A DNA stretch of 64,000 bases from JAJEAD01 sp965221555. GTDB lineage: Bacteria > Pseudomonadota > Gammaproteobacteria > HK1. Position 1 is the first letter of the stretch. Every line of letters begins with the position of its first letter. Below the pieces are notes generated by a model, which was given only the letters and a program-made list of their open reading frames with translations, was not told the origin of the DNA and searched no databases. A program made the translations under genes and the position numbers. The stretch spans positions 3,472,001 through 3,536,000 of the forward strand of contig OZ244895.1 of assembly GCA_965221555.1 (NCBI GenBank), given 5' to 3'. Shown one piece after another: positions 18,730-27,509 of the stretch.

Positions 18730-19623
18730 ATGGCGCAGGGCACGCCGGAAGAAGCACGAAGACCTCAACCCCTCCACTTCACGACGAAGGAGGTGGCGGA
18801 GCTGCTTCGCGTGAAGGAGCGCAAGGTCTACGACCTTGCCGCGGCGGGTGAGATCCCGCACCGGCGGATTACGGGAAGACTGCTCTTTCCGAGTGCGGAA
18901 ATTCTGGGGTGGATCGAAGGGCGCGGCGGCGATGCCTCTTCGGAACGACCCCCAGTGCTGGCGGGCTCGCACGACCCGTTGCTCGACTGGGCGGTGCGCG
19001 AGTCCGGTTCGGAGCTCGCCACGCTCTTCAACGGCAGTCTCAATGGCCTGGACCGCTTCGTCGCGGGACGTGCCGCGCTCACCGGTCTGCACATTCCCGA
19101 GGAACCGGACTGGAACGTGGGCACCGTCGCGGCGCGCGGCGTACACGGCTCGGTCCTGATCGCGTGGGCGGCGCGCTCCCGGGGACTGATCCTGTCGAAG
19201 CGCGCGGCCCGCGAGGCGAAGTGCTTTTCCGACCTTGCCGGCAAACGGATCGTCATGCGCCAACCGGGCGCCGGGGCGGCGGCGCTCTTCGAACGGCTCG
19301 TGTCGAAGGCGGGCCTCGCGGAGACGGATTTCGTCCCGACCACGGAGCTCGCACGGACCGAGAGCGACGCGGCGGCGGTAGTCGCCGCGGGCGAGGCGGA
19401 CGCCGCGCTCGGCATCGAGGCGATGGCGCGTCAGTTCAATCTGCCATTCCTCGCGCTGCTCGAAGAGCGATTCGACCTGCTCGTCGATCGGCGCGCCTAC
19501 TTCACGGATCCGGTCCAGAAGCTGCTGGCCTTCGCACGCGAATCCGCGTTTCGACAGAAAGCAACCGCCATGGGGGGCTACGACCTGAGGGAGTCGGGAG
19601 CCGTGCGCTGGCTCTCTCCCTGA
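18730..19623 (+). CDS. Helix-turn-helix regulator fused to a periplasmic-binding-protein-like domain
   Basis: A 297-aa one-component regulator. Residues 14-62 form an excisionase/MerR-type HTH_17 domain (FTTKEVAELLRVKERKVYDL, then GEIPHRRITGRLLFP). From about residue 75 there is a PBP-like ligand domain (DWNVGTVAARGVHGSVLIAW, DLAGKRIVMRQPGAGAAALF, EADAALGIEAMARQF), the same plan as ModE-linked or PBP_like (PF12727-type) regulators. It has no signal peptide, so the binding domain senses a cytoplasmic ligand. It is convergent with the polyamine-type ABC operon ending at 19794. GTAGGGA precedes the ATG, and a GTG six codons upstream is an alternative start. Confidence 0.8.
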   Translation: MAQGTPEEARRPQPLHFTTKEVAELLRVKERKVYDLAAAGEIPHRRITGRLLFPSAEILGWIEGRGGDASSERPPVLAGSHDPLLDWAVRESGSELATLFNGSLNGLDRFVAGRAALTGLHIPEEPDWNVGTVAARGVHGSVLIAWAARSRGLILSKRAAREAKCFSDLAGKRIVMRQPGAGAAALFERLVSKAGLAETDFVPTTELARTESDAAAVVAAGEADAALGIEAMARQFNLPFLALLEERFDLLVDRRAYFTDPVQKLLAFARESAFRQKATAMGGYDLRESGAVRWLSP

Positions 19624-19793
19624 CGCGCAAGCGGCGGGGCGCAAACCCTGACACCGTCCTCGAGCCCCGTTCTCGTGACCCATGTCCCGGGGAGCCGGGC
19701 GTGCCGCAACCCCGCCACGTACCGATGACTCCGCCGGTGATGCGCCCGCCGACGGGCTGACACGCGTCCCGCGCCGGAAGGGATGTGAGCCGC

Positions 19794-20897
19794 CTACTCC
19801 TCCTCCCTCGGCAGCAGCACCGCGGCGTCCTGCGACCACGTCAGCCAGACTTGCTGATCCACTCCCCGGACCCTATAGAGCGACCTCGCCAGGTTCGGCA
19901 GTGCGACGGATACCGGCTCGCTCCGCCCCTCCAGGTAGACGTAGAAGTGGCTGCGGTCCCCGAGATAGGCCGAAGGCCCCATGCGCCCCCGGACCGCGTT
20001 GTCGGATGCGCCGACCTCGTCGAACGCGAGCTGGAACTTCTCGGGACGAATGGCGAGCACGAATACCTCGCCCGGGGCCACCGGAGGCATCTCGCACGCG
20101 ACGCGCACCCGGCCGAGCTCCGCGGACTCCGCGGTCAGGACCCCGTTCCGGCACTCGCTCACGGTACAGTCGAAGAAGTTCATGGTGCCGATGAAGTCCG
20201 CGACGAAACGGGATTTCGGCGCCTCGTAGAGCTCGCCCGGCGTGGAAATCTCCAGCACGTCGCCCTGGGACATGACCGCGATGCGATCCGAAAGGGTGAG
20301 CGCCTCCTCCTGATCGTGGGTCACAAACACGAAAGTGATGCCCACCTGCTGCTGCAACTGGCGCAGCTCGATCTGCATCTGCTCTCGCAGCTTCTTGTCA
20401 AGCGCCCCCAGCGGTTCGTCCAGCAACAGTACTTTGGGCTGCTTGATGAGCGCCCGCGCCAGCGCCACCCGTTGCCGCTGGCCCCCGGACAATTCGTTAG
20501 CGCCGCGCTCCCCGTAGCCGGGCAGCCTGATGAGCTCGAGCATCTCGTCGATGCGCCGCGCGAGCTCCGGCTTCGAGAGCCCCGACTTTCTCATCCCGAA
20601 CGCGATGTTGGAGGCCACGTTCAGGTGCGGAAAGATCGCGTAGCTTTGAAACACCATGTTCACCGGACGGTGGTTTGGCGCGAGCAGCGTCACGTCACTG
20701 CCGTCTATGTGGATACGGCCCGTGCTCGGCACCTCGAATCCGGCGAGCATCCGCAACAGCGTCGTCTTCCCGCATCCGGAGGGGCCGAGCAGCGAGAAGA
20801 ACTCACCTTCCGCGATCTCGATGTTCGCGTCGTTTACCGCGCGCACCGCGCCGAAATCCTTGGTGACGTGATCGATCGATATGATTGTGTTCGCCAT
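19794..20897 (-). CDS. ABC transporter ATP-binding protein, polyamine (PotA) type
   Basis: A 367-aa importer ATPase. Walker A is GPSGCGKTTLL, the Q-loop is VFQSYAIFPH, the signature is ELSGGQRQRVALARAL, Walker B is VLLLDEPLGALD, and the H-loop is FVTHDQEEAL. The C-terminal TOBE_2-type extension (RPEKFQLAFDE...) is typical of the spermidine/putrescine and Fe3+ families. The start at 20897 matches the conserved N-terminus; a longer frame to 20954 runs into the upstream permease gene. It starts 4 bp after the permease stop, the last gene of a binding protein-permease-permease-ATPase operon. The ligand may be a polyamine or a related cation, not certain. Confidence 0.92.
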   Translation of the reverse strand: MANTIISIDHVTKDFGAVRAVNDANIEIAEGEFFSLLGPSGCGKTTLLRMLAGFEVPSTGRIHIDGSDVTLLAPNHRPVNMVFQSYAIFPHLNVASNIAFGMRKSGLSKPELARRIDEMLELIRLPGYGERGANELSGGQRQRVALARALIKQPKVLLLDEPLGALDKKLREQMQIELRQLQQQVGITFVFVTHDQEEALTLSDRIAVMSQGDVLEISTPGELYEAPKSRFVADFIGTMNFFDCTVSECRNGVLTAESAELGRVRVACEMPPVAPGEVFVLAIRPEKFQLAFDEVGASDNAVRGRMGPSAYLGDRSHFYVYLEGRSEPVSVALPNLARSLYRVRGVDQQVWLTWSQDAAVLLPREEE

Positions 20898-20901
20898 CGC
20901 T

Positions 20902-21708
20902 TCAGACCTTGGGAGGGGTGAGCTGCACGCCGCCCCGGCGAACGAACTCCGCAAAGAAAACCACTATCGTCGACAACACGACGATGATGGCGCCGAGCGA
21001 CAGGACCGAGGGCAGCCTCTCCGGGAATCGGAGCTGGCTCCAGATGTGCAAGGGCAGCGTCGCTTCGGAGCCGGAAAGGAAGAAGGCCAGCACGAACTCG
21101 TCGAAGGAAATGGTAAAGGTCAGCAGCAGGCTCGCGACGATGCCGGGAAAGATGATGGGAAAGGTGACACGCCAGAAGGTTCCCCAGGCGTTCTCTCCGA
21201 GGTCTCGCGCCGCCTCTTCCATGCTCCGGTCGAAGCCTTCCATGCGCGAGATCAGCACCAGCATGGAGAAGGGCACGCAGAGCAGGAGATGCCCGATTCC
21301 GACGGTAACCAGGGAGAGCCTCACGTCGCTCAGACTGAAGGTCATGAGAAGCGAGATGCCCAGAATGATCTCGGGGATGACGAGCGGCACCATGATGAAC
21401 CCCACCATCCCCCCGCGCCCTCGCATCCGGTAACGTGTCAGCGCCTTGGCGGCGAACACTCCAAGCACCGTGCTCAGGACGGATACGCAAAGCGCAACCC
21501 GTACGCTGTTCCATAACGAGTTCAGGAGTCCGTGGCTGTCCGCCAACTGCTCATACCACTTGAGGGTGAACCCCTTGAGCGGGAAGGCGACATACTGCGA
21601 GTCGTTGAACGAGAAGATGGGTAGCACCGCCACCGGCAGGTAGAGAAACGCGAGGTACGCGATCGCGTATACCCCGAATCCGTTGATCTTCCGGCGCCCC
21701 GAGTTCAT
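20902..21708 (-). CDS. ABC transporter permease, PotC type
   Basis: A 268-aa inner-membrane permease with about six hydrophobic segments (AIAYLAFLYLPVAVLPIFSF at the start). The cytoplasmic EAA loop that contacts the ATPase reads EEAARDLGENAWGTFWRVTF, followed by PIIFPGI. It pairs with the upstream PotB-type permease 3 bp away to form the transport channel. Its size is normal for the family. Confidence 0.92.
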   Translation of the reverse strand: MNSGRRKINGFGVYAIAYLAFLYLPVAVLPIFSFNDSQYVAFPLKGFTLKWYEQLADSHGLLNSLWNSVRVALCVSVLSTVLGVFAAKALTRYRMRGRGGMVGFIMVPLVIPEIILGISLLMTFSLSDVRLSLVTVGIGHLLLCVPFSMLVLISRMEGFDRSMEEAARDLGENAWGTFWRVTFPIIFPGIVASLLLTFTISFDEFVLAFFLSGSEATLPLHIWSQLRFPERLPSVLSLGAIIVVLSTIVVFFAEFVRRGGVQLTPPKV

Positions 21709-21711
21709 TGC

Positions 21712-22626
21712 CTAACCCACCCGCTTCCGGTACCAGCGGCTCCCACCGAGCAGGACGCATACCGCGAGCGTCACCGTCAACATGGAAATGATGGAAAGCG
21801 CCGCTCCCAATGGCCAGTTCAGCGCTTTGCCGAACATGGACTGGATGATGTTGCCGATCATGATTCCTCGCGTGCCCCCCACCAGGGCCGGGGTCACGTA
21901 GTCTCCCACCGTGGGGATGAATACCAGCAGACTCGCGGCGATGACCCCGGGAAGCGACAGGGGCAGCGTGACGCGTATGAAAGTCATGAATGCGCTCTCC
22001 CCCAGATCGCGCGCCGCCTCGATGAGCGAGCGGTCGATCTTCTCCAGGGACACGTAGATGGGGAGAATGGCCACCGCCGCCCACGCGTGGGCCAGCGTGA
22101 TCACCACCGCGGTCGGATTGTAGAGCAGGAACTCAAGCGGCTCGGATATCAGACCGAGCGAAGTGAGTCCGGAATTGATCACGCCGTTGTAGCCGAGAAT
22201 CACCTTCCACGCGAACACCCGCAACAGGTAACTGGTCCAGAAGGGGATCGTGACCATGATGATCCACATCATCTTGTTCTTCTGGACATGAAAGGCGATG
22301 TAGTAGGCCAGGGGATAGGCCAGCACGATCGTGACCAGGGTCACGAACGCCGAGATGCGGATGGAGCGGTAGAGAATGAGGTAGTAGATCTTCTTCTCGA
22401 AGAACGCGAAGTAGTTCTCGAAAGTGAAGGTCCGGATGATCTCGACGTACTCCTGCTTCCAGAAGCTCAGAGCGGTGAGGATGATCACCGGAAAGACGAG
22501 ACCGAGCACGACGACCGCCAAGGTCGGCGACAGCAGCGCGTATCCCCTCGCCGACTCGCTGCGCATGAACCACACCCGCAACCCGCGGCGGGTGGCAGGA
22601 GCGGATGCCGTCGTGGAGGAAGTCAT
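21712..22626 (-). CDS. ABC transporter permease, PotB type
   Basis: A 304-aa inner-membrane permease. A cytoplasmic N-terminus of about 35 residues precedes the first segment (YALLSPTLAVVVLGLVFPVI). The EAA loop reads LIEAARDLGESAFMTFIRVT then LPLSLPG. It is followed 3 bp later by the PotC-type gene. A 406-bp gap with a hairpin separates it from the binding-protein gene upstream. Confidence 0.92.
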   Translation of the reverse strand: MTSSTTASAPATRRGLRVWFMRSESARGYALLSPTLAVVVLGLVFPVIILTALSFWKQEYVEIIRTFTFENYFAFFEKKIYYLILYRSIRISAFVTLVTIVLAYPLAYYIAFHVQKNKMMWIIMVTIPFWTSYLLRVFAWKVILGYNGVINSGLTSLGLISEPLEFLLYNPTAVVITLAHAWAAVAILPIYVSLEKIDRSLIEAARDLGESAFMTFIRVTLPLSLPGVIAASLLVFIPTVGDYVTPALVGGTRGIMIGNIIQSMFGKALNWPLGAALSIISMLTVTLAVCVLLGGSRWYRKRVG

Positions 22627-22957
22627 GAACGGATTTTCGCTGCGTCCCGGCTCAGCGAGCCGGACCGCAACCGCGACCGAAGCCGGGCTTCATGACGCGG
22701 GCGCGGAAGTGCCAGATCGAAGGCGCCGGGGCCGGTGGATGAATCGAGGCGTCCGCCCCACAACCGGGTTTCACCGATCCACGAAGCGCGGGCGCGCAGG
22801 CGCCGACCGGGCAAGGGCGTTCGCGAGTCAGGGTGCACAGGCGTACCTGAACCGCGCGGCGAGCCCTCCTGATCACGTTCAACGCGATCCATGCCAGCTA
22901 GCGTGTGTCCGCACCCCGTGGTTTGGGGAGACGGGGCGATCAGGAGACGGAACGAAT

Positions 22958-22988
22958 CCGGGGCACCAGCACGCGCTGGATGCCCCGG
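22958..22988. terminator. Hairpin between the binding-protein and permease genes
   Basis: CCGGGGC pairs with GCCCCGG and, inside it, CCAGC pairs with GCTGG around a 4-nt loop, with small bulges. It lies 45 bp after the stop of the solute-binding protein gene on the minus strand and 330 bp before the permease start. No T-tract follows. It could stabilise the binding-protein transcript or partly terminate, giving more binding protein than permease. The rest of 22627-23032 shows no gene. Confidence 0.4.
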
Positions 22989-23032
22989 ACTCATCCTGAC
23001 TCTCGATCACGTCGCAGGATAGCCGGAGGTCC

Positions 23033-24169
23033 TTACAGTCCGGCCTTGATCTCTTCGAACAGCGCCTGCAACACCGGTTCGTTGGCGATCGGTTCCTGGA
23101 AGATGCCCGAGTTCAGCAGCTCTTCGGGGTTCTTGGACAGACCACGCTCCGTGAGATCATCGTCCGAGACGAGCTCGAAGGCGCGCTGGTTCGCGTGTCC
23201 GTAGCCCTCGTCCATGATGGTCACCACGCCCGAATCCGGGCTCAGGAACGCGTCGATGACGTCGTAGCTCTTCTCGAGCTTCTCGGGATCCGCCGCGGAC
23301 ATCAGGCAGAATCCGCACACCCAGGTCATGGCGCCTTCCTTGGGATTCATGTACTTGACATCGATGCCTTCGCCCTTGAGAGCGGTATACGAGTCGTTCC
23401 ATGAACTGGTTGCCACCAGCTCGCCCGCCGCCATCGCGTTCTCGATGTCGGTGGGGCTGGTCCAGTAGTAGCGCAGCAGGGGAAGCTGCTTGCGCAGGAG
23501 CTCGCCGGTGACCTTCACTTCGGCGTCGGTCATATTGAAGGGGTCCTTGGCGCCGCCGTAGATCGCGGCCACCATCACCCCGTCGATGAGGCTGTCCGCC
23601 ATGGACATGCGCCCGGCATAGCGCTCGTCCCACAGGATTCCCCAGGTTTCGTCCTCCTGGTACTTGGGATCCACGAGGTCGGCCCGATAGAGAACCGAGG
23701 TGTGACCCCACTCCGACGCGACAAAATAGACATCGCCGTCCGCGGTCGTCATTCCCGGAATCTCCTTGAGGCTCGGGATGATGTCTCCCCAGTGGTCAAG
23801 TCGACTCACGTCGATGGGCTGCAGGATTCCGGCGTCGCGCCAGATCTCCACCTTGTAGGAGCAGGGGTGGCTCACGTCGTAGCGGGCGCCGGCCATGATC
23901 TTGGCGAAGGCCTCCTCTTCATCCCCGAAGATGGAGAAATTGGGGAGCTCCCCGTGCTTGTCCAGGTACTCCTGGTGATGCTCCGGGATATCCCATCCCT
24001 CCCAGGTGAACACGTTGGGGTGGTCCTCCGCGGCCGCCCGCGCGGGACCGGTCCAAACCGGAAGCGTCACCGTGGCGATGCCCAGCGAGCCCAGCAGAGA
24101 CTGGAACTTCCGCCGTGACATCTTGCCGGTCGCCAGCATTTCGACCAGATCGTCCTTCTTGTAATCCAT
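23033..24169 (-). CDS. ABC transporter solute-binding protein, PotD/spermidine type
   Basis: A 378-aa extracytoplasmic binding protein. The start at 24169 has GGAGGAA 7 nt upstream; a longer frame to 24250 is low-complexity. The N-terminus carries a Tat-like SRRKFQSLLGSLG followed by hydrophobic residues and a likely cleavage after ARA near residue 45. The mature part (NVFTWEGWDIPEHHQEYLDK, AKIMAGARYDVSHP) matches the spermidine/putrescine-binding SBP_bac family. It heads the importer operon encoded downstream on the minus strand. Confidence 0.9.
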   Translation of the reverse strand: MDYKKDDLVEMLATGKMSRRKFQSLLGSLGIATVTLPVWTGPARAAAEDHPNVFTWEGWDIPEHHQEYLDKHGELPNFSIFGDEEEAFAKIMAGARYDVSHPCSYKVEIWRDAGILQPIDVSRLDHWGDIIPSLKEIPGMTTADGDVYFVASEWGHTSVLYRADLVDPKYQEDETWGILWDERYAGRMSMADSLIDGVMVAAIYGGAKDPFNMTDAEVKVTGELLRKQLPLLRYYWTSPTDIENAMAAGELVATSSWNDSYTALKGEGIDVKYMNPKEGAMTWVCGFCLMSAADPEKLEKSYDVIDAFLSPDSGVVTIMDEGYGHANQRAFELVSDDDLTERGLSKNPEELLNSGIFQEPIANEPVLQALFEEIKAGL

Positions 24170-24796
24170 ATTCCTGTTCCTCCGAGTCAGGTGTGATGGT
24201 GAAGTTCTCCCGGTGCCCTTATGGCCCGCAGGGGGTGCTTTGTCAAGCAAACGCCGCCGATGCGAATATCCTGCCGAATCCGCAAGATACGATGTGTCGG
24301 ACCCGGCGCACGGCGCGGCCGGAGAACGACCGGCGCGCCTGGATCAGCGCCACTGCTCTGCGGTCCGGGCGACATGGGACCGCGCCTCTCGGCCGGGCGA
24401 CCCGCGACTGACTCTCTGCTCGTGCACGCCGGCCCGCGTGCTGGCCGAGGCCCCCGGCCCGCATCCCGCCCGTGCACCCTGCCCGCGCGACGCGTGTACG
24501 ACGCCGGGACGATGTCCTCGGCCCGACCGTTCGGCGCCACCGGGAGACCGCGGCTAGGGCATAGGCTAGCGCCTGCAAGAGGCCGGCGCCGTCCGCTCCA
24601 AGTCTGGGCAATCGACATTGAGCACGCCTCCGAGTCACCGGTGCGGTGCATGGCATCCAAGAGAGCTAACTTGACGAAGCGGCCAACACGAAGCCAGTAA
24701 ACCGGACTTCTGAGCAGTACGATGGTGGCCGACGAAAAAACGCCATAATCGCCGAACGATAATCGGTTCCGCACAACAACCAGACCCCAAATCACG
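24170..24796. other. Intergenic region upstream of cas3
   Basis: 627 bp between the divergent binding-protein gene and cas3. Open frames here are rich in Arg, Pro and Gly and look non-coding. GATAAT at 24759-24764, about 33 bp before the cas3 start, is a possible -10 for the cas operon, without a convincing -35. TTGACG occurs at 24671-24676 but is not well spaced from any -10. Confidence 0.4.
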
Positions 24797-27508
24797 ATGG
24801 ACATCACGCCCTTCTGGGGAAAAGCCCGACCTCTTCACCCTGATCGCGGTCCCCGGTGGCACCCTCTCGCGTACCACTCGCTCGATGTGGCCGCGGTCGG
24901 TGAGGCCCTGCTCACTTCTCATCCCCGGCTCTCCAACCGCTTTTCCGAACTGCTGGGACTGGTGGGCGATGACGCCGTATCACTGACTTGCTATCTACTC
25001 TGCCTGCACGACATCGGCAAGTTCGCCAAGAAGTTTCAGGCCAAGGTCCCGAACCTCTATCCACCTTGCTTCGAAGATGATCCAGAGAGGATGGCAACAC
25101 GATTCGATCACGGCGCCGGCGGGATGCGCCTCTTCGATGCCGATCCCGACCATTTTCGCTTGCCGACCGTTGCCCGACGGCGGGCGTGGCCGCCGCTCAT
25201 CTCCGCCGTCACCGGCCACCATGGCGCACCACCGGAACGGCGCGGCGGCGAAACGCTGAGTTCTCTGCGCTCCGATTTCGGCCGAGCAGGAATCGACGCG
25301 GCCCACGAGTTCATCCAGCAGGCACATCAACTGCTTGCACCGCCAAAGGAAGTTCGGGAGTTGGAGACGCAAAGAGCGAAACACGCCTCACTCACCCTGG
25401 CCGGCCTGGCGGTGCTGGCGGACTGGATCGGTTCCAATCAGGAATGGTTCCCCTATTGCGAACCGTGCGACGATCTTGATGCGTACTGGGACACGGCGAG
25501 AGCCCGAGCAGCATGCGCCATCAACGAAGCGGGGGTGGTACCCGCGGGCGTCAGTCGCCTCTTCGACTACCCCGATCTGCTGGGTGGGGAGAGAACGCCG
25601 AGCCCGATGCAGAACTGGGCACGGGAAGTTCCGCTGCCCGCCGGTCCTGCACTTTTCCTGATCGAGGACGAGACCGGCAGTGGCAAGACCGAAGCGGCCC
25701 TGATGCTCGCCCACCGCCTGATGGAAAACGGCACGGCGGACGGACTCTACATCGCGTTGCCGACCATGGCGACGGCCAACGCGATGTTCGACCGACTTGC
25801 GCTCGCGTGCCGGCATCTCTTCGCGCCGGGAACCAAACCGTCCCTGGCTCTGACGCACGGCGCGCGTGGGATGCACGAGGGCTTTCGAGAGGCGATGTCG
25901 CACGGAGGGAAATTCGAGGATCCCTACGGTCCGGAGCACAACGCCGATAGTCCTTACGAAACGACCGCGTCAACGGCCTGCGCGGCGTGGATTGCCGACG
26001 ACCGGCGGCGTGCATTTCTAGCCGATGCGGGAGCAGGCACCATCGATCAGGCGCTGCTGGCGGTCCTGCCGAGCCGGCACCAGTCGCTGCGCCTTCTCGG
26101 ACTCAGTCACCGCGTCCTCATCCTGGACGAAGTGCACGCCTATGATGCCTACATGGGACGGGAGATGGAGCGTCTGCTCGAGTTCCAGGCGGGGCTCGGT
26201 GGTTCAGCGATACTGCTCTCCGCGACGCTCCCCCGCTCCGTGCGACGACGCCTGACGGACGCCTTTGCGAACGGACTGGGTGCACAGGCCGGCCCTGTGA
26301 AAGCGGGTCTGGACTATCCCCTGGTGACGGTGTGCTCGTCAGACGCCAGCTCGTCCACGAGGGTCGAGGGGCGCTCGGACCGTGCGCGCAATCTCCCCGT
26401 GCGCTTCCTCGGATCGATGGACGATGCTCTGGACGAGATCCGCAGAGCAGCCCGCTCCGGCAGTGCGGTCCTCTACATCCGCAACAGCGTTGACGACGCG
26501 CTGGAAGCTCGTGAAGCACTGTCCTCGCACGGCATTCACGCCGATCTCTTCCACTCCCGATTCGCTCTGGTGGACCGGTTGGCGATCGAGAAGCGCATCG
26601 TGTCGGCATTCGGCAAACACGGCCGATCCGAAGAACGGGGGGGCCGGGTGCTCATTGCAACGCAGGTGGTGGAGCAGTCACTGGATCTGGACTTCGACGC
26701 GCTCGTGACCGATCTCGCCCCGATCGATCTCCTGATCCAACGCTCGGGACGACTCTGGCGTCATGAACGCCCGGAACGCGGAGGTCGGCCGGAGCTGCTC
26801 GTGGTCGGACCAGAGCCCGTCGCAGACCCGGGGAAGGACTGGTTCAGCCGGGCCTTTCCTCGAGCCCAGTATGTCTACCGGGATCACGCCCGCTTGTGGC
26901 TGAGTGCCCGAAACCTGAAGGATGCCGGTGCAATCGAGAGCCCCGCCGGACTGAGAAGGCTCATCGAGGCCGTCTATGGCGACGATGTCGATGGGAAAGT
27001 CCCCACCGCATTGCACGGAGTGTTCTTCGATGCCGAAGGCAAGAGTGGCGCCGATCGAGGTGCCGCAACGATGAACCTGCTCGATCTGAGCGCGGGCTTC
27101 ATGCGGGAAGGCGGGACCTGGGACAGCGATGTCCGAACGCCGACCCGCCTTGACGACGATCCGCAGGTGACACTACGACTCGCCTGTATCAAGGATGGAC
27201 AGATAGAGCCCTACGCGCATCAAGCTGCACCGGATGATCCAGGGCGGGCGTGGCGGCTGAGCGAAGTGCGCGTCTCGGCCCGGCGGGTGGGCGGCGAGGC
27301 GCTGGCGCCGGAGCATGCCTGCAAAGCACAGGCGGCGAGAGCGAACTGGACGCAATACGATGCCGACAAGATCATGGTTGTACTAGAGAGCAGCGAAGCC
27401 GGAGAAAAGGGCTGGTCAGGAATGGCGGCGTCGGGTAGTGAACGTGGCGGTGAGGTTCAAATCAGCTACGATCTCGAGCGTGGGCTTGAGATTTCGCGGG
27501 GTCTCTGA
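24797..27508 (+). CDS. cas3: Cas3 helicase-nuclease, type I-E
   Basis: A 903-aa interference effector that unwinds and degrades DNA bound by Cascade. The N-terminal HD nuclease shows H at YHSLD (27), HDIGK (71-75), FDHGAG, TGHHGAP and the closing Asp in LADWIGSN. The SF2 helicase follows, with Walker A DETGSGKTE (about 289-297), DEVHAYD (about 444) and SATLP. Motif VI is QRSGRLWRH. A C-terminal domain of about 170 residues is present. It is the first gene of a canonical I-E operon and its stop is directly followed by casA. All catalytic motifs are intact, so it should be active. Confidence 0.97.
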   Translation: MDITPFWGKARPLHPDRGPRWHPLAYHSLDVAAVGEALLTSHPRLSNRFSELLGLVGDDAVSLTCYLLCLHDIGKFAKKFQAKVPNLYPPCFEDDPERMATRFDHGAGGMRLFDADPDHFRLPTVARRRAWPPLISAVTGHHGAPPERRGGETLSSLRSDFGRAGIDAAHEFIQQAHQLLAPPKEVRELETQRAKHASLTLAGLAVLADWIGSNQEWFPYCEPCDDLDAYWDTARARAACAINEAGVVPAGVSRLFDYPDLLGGERTPSPMQNWAREVPLPAGPALFLIEDETGSGKTEAALMLAHRLMENGTADGLYIALPTMATANAMFDRLALACRHLFAPGTKPSLALTHGARGMHEGFREAMSHGGKFEDPYGPEHNADSPYETTASTACAAWIADDRRRAFLADAGAGTIDQALLAVLPSRHQSLRLLGLSHRVLILDEVHAYDAYMGREMERLLEFQAGLGGSAILLSATLPRSVRRRLTDAFANGLGAQAGPVKAGLDYPLVTVCSSDASSSTRVEGRSDRARNLPVRFLGSMDDALDEIRRAARSGSAVLYIRNSVDDALEAREALSSHGIHADLFHSRFALVDRLAIEKRIVSAFGKHGRSEERGGRVLIATQVVEQSLDLDFDALVTDLAPIDLLIQRSGRLWRHERPERGGRPELLVVGPEPVADPGKDWFSRAFPRAQYVYRDHARLWLSARNLKDAGAIESPAGLRRLIEAVYGDDVDGKVPTALHGVFFDAEGKSGADRGAATMNLLDLSAGFMREGGTWDSDVRTPTRLDDDPQVTLRLACIKDGQIEPYAHQAAPDDPGRAWRLSEVRVSARRVGGEALAPEHACKAQAARANWTQYDADKIMVVLESSEAGEKGWSGMAASGSERGGEVQISYDLERGLEISRGL

Positions 27509-27509
27509 C

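Noticed and set aside
24170..24796. Open frames before cas3 as accessory cas genes
   Set aside because: They are Arg/Pro-rich in all phases and match no Cas family.
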